DNA of 64,000 bases from Sinorhizobium sp. 6-70 (GCF_030124375.1 NZ_JASKLS010000002.1:1-64000), one strand, 5' to 3'. Shown: positions 47,524-56,534, counted from the first letter of the stretch. Notes: generated by a model not told the origin, from the letters alone. Translations and numbers: made by a program.

Positions 47524-48552
47524 ATGGCTTCCAACCGCGTTACCATTCAGGACCTTGCCGACAGTCTCGGTCTTTCGAAGTTTTCCGTGTCGCGCGCCCT
47601 GTCGGGAAAACCCGGCGTTGGGGAGGCAACCCGGAACCGGGTGATCCGGGCCGCCCATTCGATGGGTTATCGCGTCAACCAGGACGTCAACTACACGGCA
47701 GGACACATTCTCTTCATCCGGCAGGAGATCGATCCCGTCAGCAGCGAGCTTTGGCTCAACATCATGCATGGCGCGGAACAGGAAGGAGAGAAGCTCGGAT
47801 TTTCCATTCTTCCCCGCCAGGCGCGCCATCTGAACGACGCAGCGCCGCTGGATTCGTCAATCGTCGGCATCATACTGGCGGTGCCCCGCCCATCCGAATG
47901 GTCCGCCCTTGCCGCGCGGACCGGCTTGCCGGTTGTCTGCGCGAGCTATGCGAGCCCGATGGAGCAGATCGACCAGGTGGTGGGTGCCGACTGGGAATCC
48001 GGCTACGGGGTTGCACGGATGTTGGCCGGCCTCGGTCACCGCAACATGGCATTCGTGCATGGCAGCGCAACACCCATGGGCCGCGCGGAACGCTTTCGGG
48101 GCTTCCGTGACGGCGCCTCGACCGTGGAAGACGCCGTGGTAGACGATATCGTCTTCGACGAATCGGAAGGATTCCGCAGCACATTCTTCCGCTATCTTCG
48201 CTCCGGCAAGCAGCCGACAGCACTCTTTTGCGCCCATGACGGGATTGCGATCGCCGTGATATCTGAATTGCTGCGCCTCGGCATCCGGGTTCCGGAAGAC
48301 GTTTCGGTCGTGGGTTTCAATGACTTCGCCTCCGCTACCCATATGTCGCCGCGCATGACAACGGTCAGGACGCCGCAGGTGGAGATGGGCGCCGCCATGG
48401 TGCGCTGCATCGCCGAGCGCATGGCAAGCGCCGACGCCCGCAACCGGCCGCCGGTGCGGCTTGCACTGGTTTCCGAAATCATCGAGCGTGAATCCGCAGC
48501 ACAGGCGGGCAAGACCGATTGGCTTGCGCGCGTTCTTGAAGCGGCCGGGTGA
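47524..48552 (+). CDS. LacI-family transcriptional regulator
   Basis: A 342-residue repressor-type protein. The helix-turn-helix is VTIQDLADSLGLSKFSVSRA, with hinge helix and then a periplasmic-binding-like effector domain (about 62-335) ending with the dimer region PEDVSVVGFNDFA. The ATG at 47524 starts the HTH; an upstream TTG at 47449 is rejected. Divergent from the Rieske gene (180 bases apart) and therefore the likely regulator of the 47.3-37.1 kb cluster. The ligand is probably the imported sugar acid or an intermediate. Confidence 0.92.
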   Translation: MASNRVTIQDLADSLGLSKFSVSRALSGKPGVGEATRNRVIRAAHSMGYRVNQDVNYTAGHILFIRQEIDPVSSELWLNIMHGAEQEGEKLGFSILPRQARHLNDAAPLDSSIVGIILAVPRPSEWSALAARTGLPVVCASYASPMEQIDQVVGADWESGYGVARMLAGLGHRNMAFVHGSATPMGRAERFRGFRDGASTVEDAVVDDIVFDESEGFRSTFFRYLRSGKQPTALFCAHDGIAIAVISELLRLGIRVPEDVSVVGFNDFASATHMSPRMTTVRTPQVEMGAAMVRCIAERMASADARNRPPVRLALVSEIIERESAAQAGKTDWLARVLEAAG

Positions 48553-48635
48553 CTTGATCGCGCCCGCCCGCGCCCTTTCCTGCCAAACCTGCCCTACCCC
48601 AGCTTCACGAGGCGCTCTTGCGCCGTCGTTTGGCC

Positions 48636-48693
48636 TTGACAATTTTCGACACGCTTGCAATTCTAATCAGAATTGTTTCGGTTCATATTTGAA
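48636..48693 (+). promoter_or_regulatory. Predicted IclR-controlled promoter P1 with two TTC-N6-GAA boxes
   Basis: TTGACA (48636-48641), 17 bases, then AATTCT (48659-48664) as -10. The first box TTCTAATCAGAA (48661-48672) overlaps the -10; the second TTCATATTTGAA (48682-48693) follows nine bases later, centres 21 bp apart. The same layout recurs at 57468-57525 and 59812-59869. It would drive the ABC operon starting at 48940, with a long leader. Confidence 0.65.
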
Positions 48694-48782
48694 CTAACTC
48701 AATACCCGCACGGAACGCCGCATCGGGCGATGCGGAGCGTGATGGGTGAAGTGGCGTCGAAGGAACCTAACGACTGTAGAAA

Positions 48783-48805
48783 TTACCGCAATATTGTTGC
48801 GGTAA
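48783..48805. promoter_or_regulatory. Perfect inverted repeat upstream of the 48.9 kb transport operon
   Basis: TTACCGCAA (48783-48791) and TTGCGGTAA (48797-48805) with a five-base centre. TTGACT follows at once (48810-48815) and could be the -35 of a second promoter nearer the gene. The repeat is typical in size for a repressor site, distinct from the TTC-N6-GAA boxes 100 bases upstream. Confidence 0.5.
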
Positions 48806-48939
48806 ATATTGACTGAAAGGGCGAATGGAGCATACGCTGCCTACGGACGAGGAGGAGGAGAACCTTATCCACGACAGGTTCGACTAAAGCCCGGGCGCTG
48901 CCAGGTCAGCGTGCCGGCACGGCTATGGGAGAGGATAAA

Positions 48940-50181
48940 ATGCTGCAGAAATATCGCGCCTTGATAGGCGCAAACGCCCTGGCACTCGCACTGGCTCAGT
49001 CCGCCTTTGCCGCCGAGAAGGCCGAGGTGCTGCATTGGTGGACGACGGAAGCGCAGTCGAAGGCGGTGAAGGTTTTTGCCGATGCGTTCAACGCTGCGGG
49101 CGGGGAATGGGTGGACAACGCGATCGTCAACGGCGATGTCGCGAAGCCGACCGGGATCAACCGGATCGTTGGCGGCAACCCGCCAACCGTGATGATGATG
49201 AATGCCGGCAAGCAGTTCGGCGAACTTGCCGACCAGGGGCTTCTCAACAATCTCGATGATGTTGCCGCCGCCGGCGACTGGAAGAAGTCGCTTCCGGCCG
49301 ACGTGCTGGAGGCAGTAAGCCGCGACGGACACATCTATGCCGTCCCGGTGAACCTGCAGACCCCGAACTGGCTCTGGTACAACAAGGCACTGTTCGAGAA
49401 ATTCGGCGTCCAGGAACCGAAAACCTGGGAGGACTTCTTCGCCGCGGCCGACAAGTTCCAGGCCGGCGGCATCATCCCGCTCGCCTTCGGCGCACAGCCC
49501 TGGCAGCAGCACCAGCTCTTCAATGGCGTGCTCGCGGGAGCCGGCGGTCGCGATCTCTACCTCTCGATCTTCCGCGACAAGAACCCGGAAGCGACCAAGA
49601 CGCCGGAGTTCAAACGCGTCGCCGAAACCTATGCGAAGATCCGGAGCTATACGGATCCCGGCACGCCGAACCGTTCGTTCAACGAGGCCGCGTCGATGCT
49701 GACCACCGGCAAGGCGGCTATGCATATCATGGGCGACTGGGAAAAGGGCGAGTTCACCGCCGCCGGCTGGGTTGCGGGCGAGGACTATGGTTGTGTTCTA
49801 GGGCTGGGCCAGCAGAACTTCCTGATGGATTCCAACGTCTTCATCATGCCGAAAGGCGAGTCGGAAGCCGCCGCCAAGGCGCAAGCCCTTATGGCGGAAG
49901 TCATGCTGGACAAGGATGTGCAGGTCAAGTTCAACAACCTCAAGGGTTCCATGCCAGTCCGCAACGACGTTGACACGTCCGGCCTCGACGCCTGCTCCAA
50001 GGTGGGTCTCGAAGTGCTCGAGGACCCGGGCAAGCAACTCGCAGGCCCTGACTGGCTGGCAGGCGCCGACATGCTGAATTCGCTCGCCGACGTCGTAGTC
50101 GAATATTGGGCGACACCGTCAGAAACGCCGGACGAGTTCGCCGACAAATATGCGGCCGTGCTCTCCGAATTCCAGGAATAG
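48940..50181 (+). CDS. ABC transporter extracellular solute-binding protein (family 1)
   Basis: A 413-residue periplasmic sugar-binding protein. Signal peptide ALALAQSAFAAE, cleaved near residue 25; the mature start EVLHWWTTEAQSKAVKVFA is typical of glucose/mannose-type binding proteins of this group. GGGAGAGG precedes the ATG at 48940; an ATG five codons earlier overlaps that ribosome-binding site. First gene of a plus-strand operon with two permeases and an ATPase. A hairpin follows directly. The close relation to glucose-binding GtsA/GlcE-like proteins suggests an aldose or sugar acid as ligand. Confidence 0.92.
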   Translation: MLQKYRALIGANALALALAQSAFAAEKAEVLHWWTTEAQSKAVKVFADAFNAAGGEWVDNAIVNGDVAKPTGINRIVGGNPPTVMMMNAGKQFGELADQGLLNNLDDVAAAGDWKKSLPADVLEAVSRDGHIYAVPVNLQTPNWLWYNKALFEKFGVQEPKTWEDFFAAADKFQAGGIIPLAFGAQPWQQHQLFNGVLAGAGGRDLYLSIFRDKNPEATKTPEFKRVAETYAKIRSYTDPGTPNRSFNEAASMLTTGKAAMHIMGDWEKGEFTAAGWVAGEDYGCVLGLGQQNFLMDSNVFIMPKGESEAAAKAQALMAEVMLDKDVQVKFNNLKGSMPVRNDVDTSGLDACSKVGLEVLEDPGKQLAGPDWLAGADMLNSLADVVVEYWATPSETPDEFADKYAAVLSEFQE

Positions 50182-50196
50182 AAACGTCCAGCCACG

Positions 50197-50226
50197 CGGG
50201 CGGCAGGACACCGCCGCCCGTTTTTT
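50197..50226 (+). terminator. Hairpin with T-run between binding-protein and permease genes
   Basis: CGGGCGGC (50197-50204) and GCCGCCCG (50213-50220) are perfect complements with an eight-base loop, followed by TTTTTT. It has full rho-independent terminator form but lies inside the operon, 25 bases before the permease ATG, so it probably attenuates transcription into the permease genes. Confidence 0.8.
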
Positions 50227-50250
50227 CTTACGCATATCCGGGAAATACCG

Positions 50251-51132
50251 ATGAAACAGCGTCCAATCCGCTGGAGCGTTTATGCTGGCCTGACGCCCGC
50301 GATCCTGATCGTCGTGTTTGCCTACATTGGCACGATCATCTGGACAGTCGGCATTTCCTTCACCGATTCCCGTATGTTGCCCGTCGCCCGTTTTGCAGGC
50401 TTCAACCAGTATGTGCGCCTCTTCGCCACCGAGCGCTGGCTAACGTCAGTCCAGAACATGGTGATAGTCGGCGTGCTGATGATCGCCATCTCGCTCGCGC
50501 TGGGCTTCCTGCTTGCCGTCGCCTTGGATCAACGTATCCGGGCCGAGGGGTTTCTGCGCACCATCATTCTTTATCCCTATGCCATGAGCTTCATCGTCAC
50601 CGGTCTCGTGTGGCAATGGATCCTAAACCCGACGCTCGGCATCGAGCAGACCGTTCGTGGCTGGGGTTTCGAGAACTTCCGCTTCGACTGGATCATCCAG
50701 AAGGAAACGGCGATCTATTGCGTCGTTCTCGCCGCCGTCTGGCATGCGGCCGGGCTTGTGATGGCGATCATGCTTGCGGGGCTTCGCGGCATCGATCAGG
50801 ATCTCTGGAAGGCCTCGCGCATCGACGGCATAAAGCCCTGGCGCTTCTACTGGCACATCGTTGTGCCGATCCTGCGGCCGAGTTTCATTAGCGCGACCGT
50901 TCTACTTTCTCTCGGCGTCGTCAAATTGTACGACCTTGTGCTGGTGCTGACGGGGGGCGGGCCGGGATTCTCGTCCGACGTTCCGGCGAAATTCGTGATG
51001 GACTACCTTTTCCAACGCCAGAACATCGGGCTGGCGACTGCCGCCGCGACGACGCTGCTGATCACGGTGCTCTGCGCCCTCACCCCCTGGCTCTACGCGG
51101 AATATTTCCGCGCCGAAAAGCGGAAGGACTGA
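50251..51132 (+). CDS. Sugar ABC transporter permease (MalF-like)
   Basis: A 293-residue permease with six helices, starting MKQRPIRWSVYAGLTPAIL. The EAA-loop region reads DLWKASRIDGIKPWRFYWH, with W-K in place of E-A; it is followed by VLTGGGPGFSSD. Most similar in pattern to glucose-type permeases of the CUT1 class. Four bases separate it from the next permease gene. Confidence 0.92.
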   Translation: MKQRPIRWSVYAGLTPAILIVVFAYIGTIIWTVGISFTDSRMLPVARFAGFNQYVRLFATERWLTSVQNMVIVGVLMIAISLALGFLLAVALDQRIRAEGFLRTIILYPYAMSFIVTGLVWQWILNPTLGIEQTVRGWGFENFRFDWIIQKETAIYCVVLAAVWHAAGLVMAIMLAGLRGIDQDLWKASRIDGIKPWRFYWHIVVPILRPSFISATVLLSLGVVKLYDLVLVLTGGGPGFSSDVPAKFVMDYLFQRQNIGLATAAATTLLITVLCALTPWLYAEYFRAEKRKD

Positions 51133-51136
51133 GCCG

Positions 51137-52054
51137 ATGAGCACTCCACCGGCAAAGATCCATAACGTACCCATGGGCGAAGGCCCAAGCGGCCGAGCTC
51201 CCAAAGGCGTCGGTCCCGCCCGTATCGGCATCTATGCCTTTCTCGTCATTTCCGCATTGTTCTTCCTGTTGCCGCTCTACGTGATGATCGTCACCTCCAT
51301 CAAGCCGATGGAGGAAATCCGTCTTGGCGGTCTTTTTACCCTGCCCACGACAATAACGTTCGAACCTTGGGCAAAGGCGTGGTCCAGCGCATGCACCGGT
51401 CTCGATTGCCGGGGCATCAGCCCGGGGTTCTGGAACTCCGTGAAAATACTTGTGCCGTCGGTGTTCTGCTCGATCTTCGTCGGCGCGCTAACGGGCTATG
51501 CGCTCTCGTTCTGGCGCGTCCGCTGTGCCAATCTGCTGTTTGCCGCTCTCCTGCTCGGAGCCTTCCTGCCCTATCAAGTCTTCATCTATCCGCTGGTGCG
51601 CATCTATTCTGCGACAGGCCTGTTCAGCACGATCTATGCATTGGTTCTGACGCATGTCATCTTCGGCCTCCCGGTGATGACTCTGCTCTTCCGCAACTAT
51701 TATGCGGGAATACCGATCGATCTCTTCAAGGCGGCGCGCGTCGATGGCGGACGGTTCTTCTCGATCTTCTTCCGTTTGATGCTGCCGATGTCGATCCCCA
51801 TGCTGGTGGTCGCGGTTATCCTGCAGGTCACCGGAATCTGGAACGATTTCATCATGGGGCTCACCTTCGGTGGCCTCGCCAATCGCCCGATGACGGTGCA
51901 GCTCACCAACCTCGTCGCGCCGACGGAGGGCGAGATCGCCTACAACGTCAACATGGCGGCCACAATCATGACCGCCGCCGTCCCGCTCATCGTCTATTTC
52001 GTTTCGGGCCGCTGGTTCGTGCGCGGCATCGCCGCTGGCGCAGTCAAAGGGTAA
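51137..52054 (+). CDS. Sugar ABC transporter permease (MalG-like)
   Basis: A 305-residue permease with a 25-residue polar N-terminus and six helices. The EAA loop is DLFKAARVDGGRFFSIFFRL. The segment WSSACTGLDCRGISPGFWNS in the periplasmic loop has a cysteine pair typical of the glucose/mannose GtsC-like group. It partners the preceding permease and precedes the ATPase gene by six bases. Confidence 0.92.
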   Translation: MSTPPAKIHNVPMGEGPSGRAPKGVGPARIGIYAFLVISALFFLLPLYVMIVTSIKPMEEIRLGGLFTLPTTITFEPWAKAWSSACTGLDCRGISPGFWNSVKILVPSVFCSIFVGALTGYALSFWRVRCANLLFAALLLGAFLPYQVFIYPLVRIYSATGLFSTIYALVLTHVIFGLPVMTLLFRNYYAGIPIDLFKAARVDGGRFFSIFFRLMLPMSIPMLVVAVILQVTGIWNDFIMGLTFGGLANRPMTVQLTNLVAPTEGEIAYNVNMAATIMTAAVPLIVYFVSGRWFVRGIAAGAVKG

Positions 52055-52060
52055 GCATTC

Positions 52061-53146
52061 ATGTCCAGCGTTTCCATCCGGAATCTGCAGATCTCCTTCG
52101 GTGTCTTGAACGTCCTCGAAAAGCTCAACCTCGAGGTGGAAGAAGGCGAATTCCTCGTGCTTCTCGGCCCTTCCGGCTGCGGAAAATCCACACTGCTCAA
52201 CGCCATCGCCGGGCTTCTCGATATCGCCGAGGGTCAAATCTGGATCGGCGACCGCAACGTCACCTGGTCCGAACCGCACGAACGCGGCATCGGTATGGTC
52301 TTCCAGTCCTATGCCCTTTATCCGCGCCTCACAGTGGAAGCAAACCTCTCCTTCGGGCTGAAAATGTCCGGAATGCCGAAAGCCGAGATCGCCCGGCGCG
52401 TCTCGGAGGCCGCGCGCATCCTCCAGCTCGAGCCGCTGCTGCAGCGCCAGCCGGCGCAGCTTTCAGGCGGACAGCGCCAGCGTGTCGCGATCGGCCGCGC
52501 GCTTGTGCGCGACGCGAAGGTGCTGCTCTTCGACGAGCCGCTTTCCAACCTCGATGCCAAGCTGCGGACGGAACTGCGCGTCGAAATCAAGCGGCTGCAT
52601 AAGAGGCTGGGCTCGACGATGATCTTCGTCACCCACGACCAAGTGGAGGCGCTGACGCTCGCCGACCGCGTCGCGGTCATGCACAAGGGCGTCATCCAGC
52701 AACTCGCGACGCCGAAGGAAATCTACCAGCGCCCCGTCAACCGCTTCGTTGCGGGCTTCGTTGGTTCCCCGCAGATGAACTTCCTCCCTGGAACCCTGGT
52801 CCGAAAAGACGCCGGCGCAAGCTTCCGCCTTGCAGGCGGCAGTGAGATCGACCTGACCGGTTATGAGTTCTCCCGGCCGTTTCACGACAGGCAAAATGCG
52901 ACGCTGGGGTTGCGCCCCGAACAGGCGCAGTTGCGTCGATCGGAACAGCATTCCGCAAGACTGGAGGCGATCTTTACCATCGAGGAGCCGATGGGGCCGG
53001 ATACGCTCCTCTGGGGCACGCTCGCCGGCGAGAATTTTTCGGTGAGGATTTCCTCGGATCAGGCGGCCTCCATCGGCGCTCCTATCGGCATCCACGTGAA
53101 CATCGCCCAGGCATCGCTGTTTGACGAGGCGGGGGACCGATTGTGA
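52061..53146 (+). CDS. Sugar ABC transporter ATP-binding protein (CUT1)
   Basis: A 361-residue MalK-type ATPase with [32 protein letters not shown] and THDQVEALTLADR, then the OB-fold regulatory domain. Last gene of the plus-strand transport operon and convergent with the SDR gene that ends at 53185, 38 bases away. Confidence 0.93.
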   Translation: MSSVSIRNLQISFGVLNVLEKLNLEVEEGEFLVLLGPSGCGKSTLLNAIAGLLDIAEGQIWIGDRNVTWSEPHERGIGMVFQSYALYPRLTVEANLSFGLKMSGMPKAEIARRVSEAARILQLEPLLQRQPAQLSGGQRQRVAIGRALVRDAKVLLFDEPLSNLDAKLRTELRVEIKRLHKRLGSTMIFVTHDQVEALTLADRVAVMHKGVIQQLATPKEIYQRPVNRFVAGFVGSPQMNFLPGTLVRKDAGASFRLAGGSEIDLTGYEFSRPFHDRQNATLGLRPEQAQLRRSEQHSARLEAIFTIEEPMGPDTLLWGTLAGENFSVRISSDQAASIGAPIGIHVNIAQASLFDEAGDRL

Positions 53147-53184
53147 GCCCTCGCCCCCATACTCTCCAGTCCGGCCTGCCGCTG

Positions 53185-53967
53185 TCAGCGCAGCAGGCTC
53201 TGACCACCGTCGATCCAGACCGGCGATCCGGTAATGTGGCGCGCGTGGTCGGACGCCAGGAACGTTACGATTTCGGCGACGTCCTCGCTCGTTCCCGCCT
53301 TGCCGCCGGTAATAGGAATATCGCCTTCCGGCCAGACGACCGGAATGCGTACGGCGTCTTGATTGCGCTTGATCGTGCTGTCGGGAATGTTGGTGGCGAT
53401 CAGGCCGGGGCAGACGGCGTTGATGCGGATGCGGGATTTGCCGAGCTCAAGCGCGAGCTGCTGCACCATGGCAAGCTGCGCCGCCTTGGTGGCGGAATAT
53501 GCTGTCGCGCCCGCCGTCGTGAAGGTGCGGGTACCATTGATCGAGGAGATGACGACGATCGAGCCGCCGCCCGCCAGTTTCAAGTGCGGCACGGCGCAAT
53601 GAATGGTGAGGTAGGTACCGCGCAGATTAACGGCGATCGTCTTGTCCCATTCATGCGGCTGCAGATCGTCGATTGGGGCCCACACTCCGTTGATGCCGGC
53701 ATTAGCGACCACGATGTCGAGCCGTCCCCAGGTCGAGACGAGCGTTTCAACCGCGCCCTTCATGTCGTCCTCGAAGCTGACGTCGCCGGTGAGCGCCAGC
53801 GCCTCGCCCCCGGCCGCCTCAATCTCCTCCTTCGCCTTCAGTGTCTCGCTCCCGGTCCTGCTCAGCACCGCGACCCTCGCGCCTCGAGCAGCCAGCATGA
53901 GGGCCGATGCCTTTCCGATGCCGGAGCCTGCACCCGTCACGAGCGCCACCTTGCCTGTCAAATCCAT
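53185..53967 (-). CDS. Short-chain dehydrogenase/reductase
   Basis: A 260-residue classical SDR. Cofactor motif TGAGSGIG (about residues 11-18), NAG at VVANAGING, catalytic Ser in ISSINGT, and YSATK in the active site. The ATG at 53967 has GGAGGAAC upstream; an open frame to 54090 is not conserved. The end SPVWIDGGQSLLR is that of sugar- and polyol-oxidising SDRs. It lies divergent from the glyoxalase-like gene. Probably interconverts a sugar or sugar acid hydroxyl and keto form in the pathway of this region. Confidence 0.9.
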   Translation of the reverse strand: MDLTGKVALVTGAGSGIGKASALMLAARGARVAVLSRTGSETLKAKEEIEAAGGEALALTGDVSFEDDMKGAVETLVSTWGRLDIVVANAGINGVWAPIDDLQPHEWDKTIAVNLRGTYLTIHCAVPHLKLAGGGSIVVISSINGTRTFTTAGATAYSATKAAQLAMVQQLALELGKSRIRINAVCPGLIATNIPDSTIKRNQDAVRIPVVWPEGDIPITGGKAGTSEDVAEIVTFLASDHARHITGSPVWIDGGQSLLR

Positions 53968-54136
53968 AGCCGTTCCTCCATCCGGACCACGCGGAAACGC
54001 TGTTATTGCACTCCGCAACACATGAATGGTTTTACATAACAAAATTCTCGCTTTCCAGGGTAAGTTTTTGTTTCGGAAAGATTTTTTCACCAGTAGCTAC
54101 GGCGTAGCCGCCTTATCACCATAGAGGAGACAGACA

Positions 54137-54553
54137 ATGGCGCCAGCCACCCAGACTGCCAAGCCACCGAGGATCATGCACACGATGATCCGTGTCGGCG
54201 ATCTGCAGCGATCGATCGGCTTCTACTCGAAGCACTTCGGCATGGATGTCATCCGCACGATCGATGTGCCGGAAGGCAACTACACCAACGTCTTCATCGG
54301 CTACGGTGCCGAAAAGACCGATCCGATGATCGAGCTGACCTACAACTACGGCGTCGCGAGCTACGAAAAGGGCAGCGGCTTCGGCCATCTCGCCGTCGGC
54401 GTTCCGGATATCTACGCCGCCTGCGAGGCCATGCGAAAGGAAGGGGTCAAGATCGTTCGCGAGCCCGGCCCGGTCAAATTCGGTACCACCGTGATCGCCT
54501 TCGTCGACGATCCGGATGGCTATCGCATCGAACTTATCCAGGAAAGCAAATAA
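54137..54553 (+). CDS. gloA: Glyoxalase I-like VOC protein (lactoylglutathione lyase type)
   Basis: A 138-residue protein resembling glyoxalase I. Metal ligands are in HTMIRVGDL (His), IELTYNYG (Glu), GFGHLAVGV (His) and YRIELIQ (Glu). Glyoxalase I turns the methylglyoxal-glutathione adduct into lactoylglutathione. AGAGGAGAC lies upstream of the ATG. The next gene begins 14 bases on, so the two are probably co-transcribed. In a sugar-acid pathway it may dispose of toxic ketoaldehydes. A paralogue with another substrate cannot be ruled out, as the first 12 residues are atypical. Confidence 0.85.
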   Translation: MAPATQTAKPPRIMHTMIRVGDLQRSIGFYSKHFGMDVIRTIDVPEGNYTNVFIGYGAEKTDPMIELTYNYGVASYEKGSGFGHLAVGVPDIYAACEAMRKEGVKIVREPGPVKFGTTVIAFVDDPDGYRIELIQESK

Positions 54554-54567
54554 TCGGAGTCTTGACG

Positions 54568-55548
54568 ATGGAATATACCAGACTGGGCAATTCGGGGCTC
54601 GAGGTCTCGCGCATCTGCCTCGGATGCATGACCTTCGGCGAACCCGATCGCGGCAATCCGAAATGGACACTCGTAGAAGAGGACAGCCGACCGCTGATCA
54701 AGAAGGCGATCGAGCTCGGCGTCAATTTCTTCGACACGGCCAACATCTACTCCAACGGCTCCAGCGAGGAGATTGTCGGCCGGGCCCTCAAGGACTTTGC
54801 CAAGCGTGATGAGATCGTGCTGGCAACCAAGATCAATTCTCCGCTGCGCGACGGCCCGAATGCAAAGGGCCTTTCGCGCAAGGCGATCATGCAAGAAATC
54901 GACCATAGCCTGCGCCGCCTCGGGACCGACTACGTGGATCTCTACCAGATCCATCGCTGGGATCCGGTAACGCCGATCGAAGAGACGCTCGAAGCCCTGA
55001 CGGATCTCGTGAGGGTCGGAAAGGTTCGCTATATTGGCGCCTCTTCCATGCATGCCTGGAAGTTTGCTAAGTCGCTCTACCTTTCGGACCGCAAGGGTTG
55101 GGCGCGCTTCATCTCGATGCAGAATCATTACAACTTGCTCAACCGCGAGGAGGAGCGGGAAATGGTGCCGCTTTGCGCGGCGGAAGGTGTCGGCCTCATC
55201 CCATGGAGCCCGCTAGCCCGCGGCCTTCTCGCCCGCGAGGACGGGCACGAATCGCTCCGCAAGGGCACCGACATCCTACGACCGGTCCTGTATGGCGATA
55301 CGGAAGAGGCCGATGCGAAGGTCATCAATGCGGTCGCCAATGTCGCCCGGCGCCATGGCGTGCCCCGCGCCCGCATCGCCATAGCGTGGCTTCTGTCCAA
55401 CCCGGCCGTTGCTGCTCCGATCGTCGGCGTCAGCCGCGAGAGCCAGATCGTCGATGCCGCCGAGGCGGTCACGATCAAGCTGACGCCGGAAGACCTGAAG
55501 GAATTGACGGAGCATTATGTGCCCCACAAGATCATGGGCTTCGAATAG
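54568..55548 (+). CDS. Aldo/keto reductase
   Basis: A 326-residue (beta/alpha)8 oxidoreductase using NADPH. The catalytic set is visible: Asp and Tyr in FFDTANIYSNG, Lys in LATKIN, His in LYQIHRWD. It belongs to the YajO/Tas-like AKR group. The ATG at 54568 is used; a TTG two codons earlier is possible. CGGAGT serves as ribosome-binding site. Linked to the glyoxalase gene, with strong hairpins after the stop. Possible role: oxidation or reduction of an aldose or aldehyde intermediate. Confidence 0.9.
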   Translation: MEYTRLGNSGLEVSRICLGCMTFGEPDRGNPKWTLVEEDSRPLIKKAIELGVNFFDTANIYSNGSSEEIVGRALKDFAKRDEIVLATKINSPLRDGPNAKGLSRKAIMQEIDHSLRRLGTDYVDLYQIHRWDPVTPIEETLEALTDLVRVGKVRYIGASSMHAWKFAKSLYLSDRKGWARFISMQNHYNLLNREEEREMVPLCAAEGVGLIPWSPLARGLLAREDGHESLRKGTDILRPVLYGDTEEADAKVINAVANVARRHGVPRARIAIAWLLSNPAVAAPIVGVSRESQIVDAAEAVTIKLTPEDLKELTEHYVPHKIMGFE

Positions 55549-55554
55549 GAAGAA

Positions 55555-55580
55555 AGGCCGGCCACTCAGGTGGCCGGCCT
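55555..55580. terminator. Strong hairpin between convergent genes
   Basis: AGGCCGGCCAC and GTGGCCGGCCT form a perfect 11-base stem with a TCAG loop, seven bases after the aldo/keto reductase stop. A second, weaker CCGG hairpin followed by TTTTT lies at 55601-55624, just before the end of the minus-strand lactonase gene. Together they probably end both transcripts. Confidence 0.75.
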
Positions 55581-55626
55581 CTCGCCAGATCGTCGAAGAA
55601 AACCGGCCTTGCGACCGGCTTTTTCA

Positions 55627-56520
55627 TCAGATGTCTTCGTCGAAGAATGGCTCAGGCAGACCTGCAACCGGTGCCCGCATGGCAAACAGGCTGCCGGATG
55701 TGGGGAATTGGGACATCTCCTCTGGAGGTCTGCGGCTGCCCGCCGTCGTCACGAACAGGGTACGCATGTCCGGGCCGCCGAAGGCCGGCATCGTGGGGCA
55801 CTTCACCGGCACAGGATATTCGGCCATCAACTCGCCCTTCGGCGAGAAGCGTCGGACCACGGCCGCGCCGAAGATCGCCACCCAGTAGCAGCCTTCCGCA
55901 TCGATCACGCTGCCGTCCGGCCGCGCGGCCGGGTTGTCAGGGATCTCGATCAACAGACGCCCGCCTGAAATCGCACCCGCCGATTTGTCGAAATCATGGG
56001 CCGTGACCTTCGAAACGGGAGAGTCCACATGGTAAAGCGTCCCTCCGTCCGGCGAGAACGCAAGCCCATTGGAGGTCATGAGCCCGTCCATCAGGGGCGA
56101 AAGCCCGTTGCTGTCATAGCGATATAGCTTGGCCCTGTGCTGCCTGCTTTCATCCACCGTTCCCGCATAGAACCGGCCGTCCGGACCGACCCGGCCATCG
56201 TTGAAGCGGCTCGTTTCGGTGCCTTCCGGGTTGTCCGCAAGCTTCAGTATCGGCTTGCCAAGAGAGTCAAGCCGCCAGATGCCGGATCGCAGGCCGGCAA
56301 TGAAGCCGCCGCCACGGACGAGACCGATACAACCGATCTCTTCGGACTGCATGAAGCGCTGGAGTTCTCCGGTCGCGGGGTCGAAGCGATTGATCGACGG
56401 CCCGCGGATGTCGACGAAGTAGAGCACCTGTTCGGCCTCGCTCCAGACTGGGCTCTCGCCGAGTTGCGAACGGCAGTCGCAGACCAGGCTGAACGTCCGG
56501 TCATCGAGTGTCGCCTTTTC
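55627..56520 (-). CDS. SMP-30/gluconolactonase-type sugar lactonase
   Basis: A 297-residue six-bladed beta-propeller lactonase. Metal ligands are E23 (LGESPVW), Asn in SRFNDGRVGPDGRFYAGT, and Asn/Asp in TSNGLAFSPDG. It opens aldono-1,4- or 1,5-lactones to aldonates. The ATG at 56520 is favoured as the family begins at DDRTFSLV; the open frame goes to 56562, overlapping the preceding gene. It is 14 bases after the RraA-like gene and thus in the same operon, driven by the predicted P2 promoter at 57.5 kb. Confidence 0.9.
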   Translation of the reverse strand, partial: EKATLDDRTFSLVCDCRSQLGESPVWSEAEQVLYFVDIRGPSINRFDPATGELQRFMQSEEIGCIGLVRGGGFIAGLRSGIWRLDSLGKPILKLADNPEGTETSRFNDGRVGPDGRFYAGTVDESRQHRAKLYRYDSNGLSPLMDGLMTSNGLAFSPDGGTLYHVDSPVSKVTAHDFDKSAGAISGGRLLIEIPDNPAARPDGSVIDAEGCYWVAIFGAAVVRRFSPKGELMAEYPVPVKCPTMPAFGGPDMRTLFVTTAGSRRPPEEMSQFPTSGSLFAMRAPVAGLPEPFFDEDI

Positions 56521-56534
56521 CATGGGAGACGATC

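Noticed and set aside
53968..54136. A further TTC-N6-GAA operator pair between the SDR and glyoxalase genes
   Set aside because: Searched by eye; no box with both half-sites is present, so these two genes were not included in the predicted IclR regulon.
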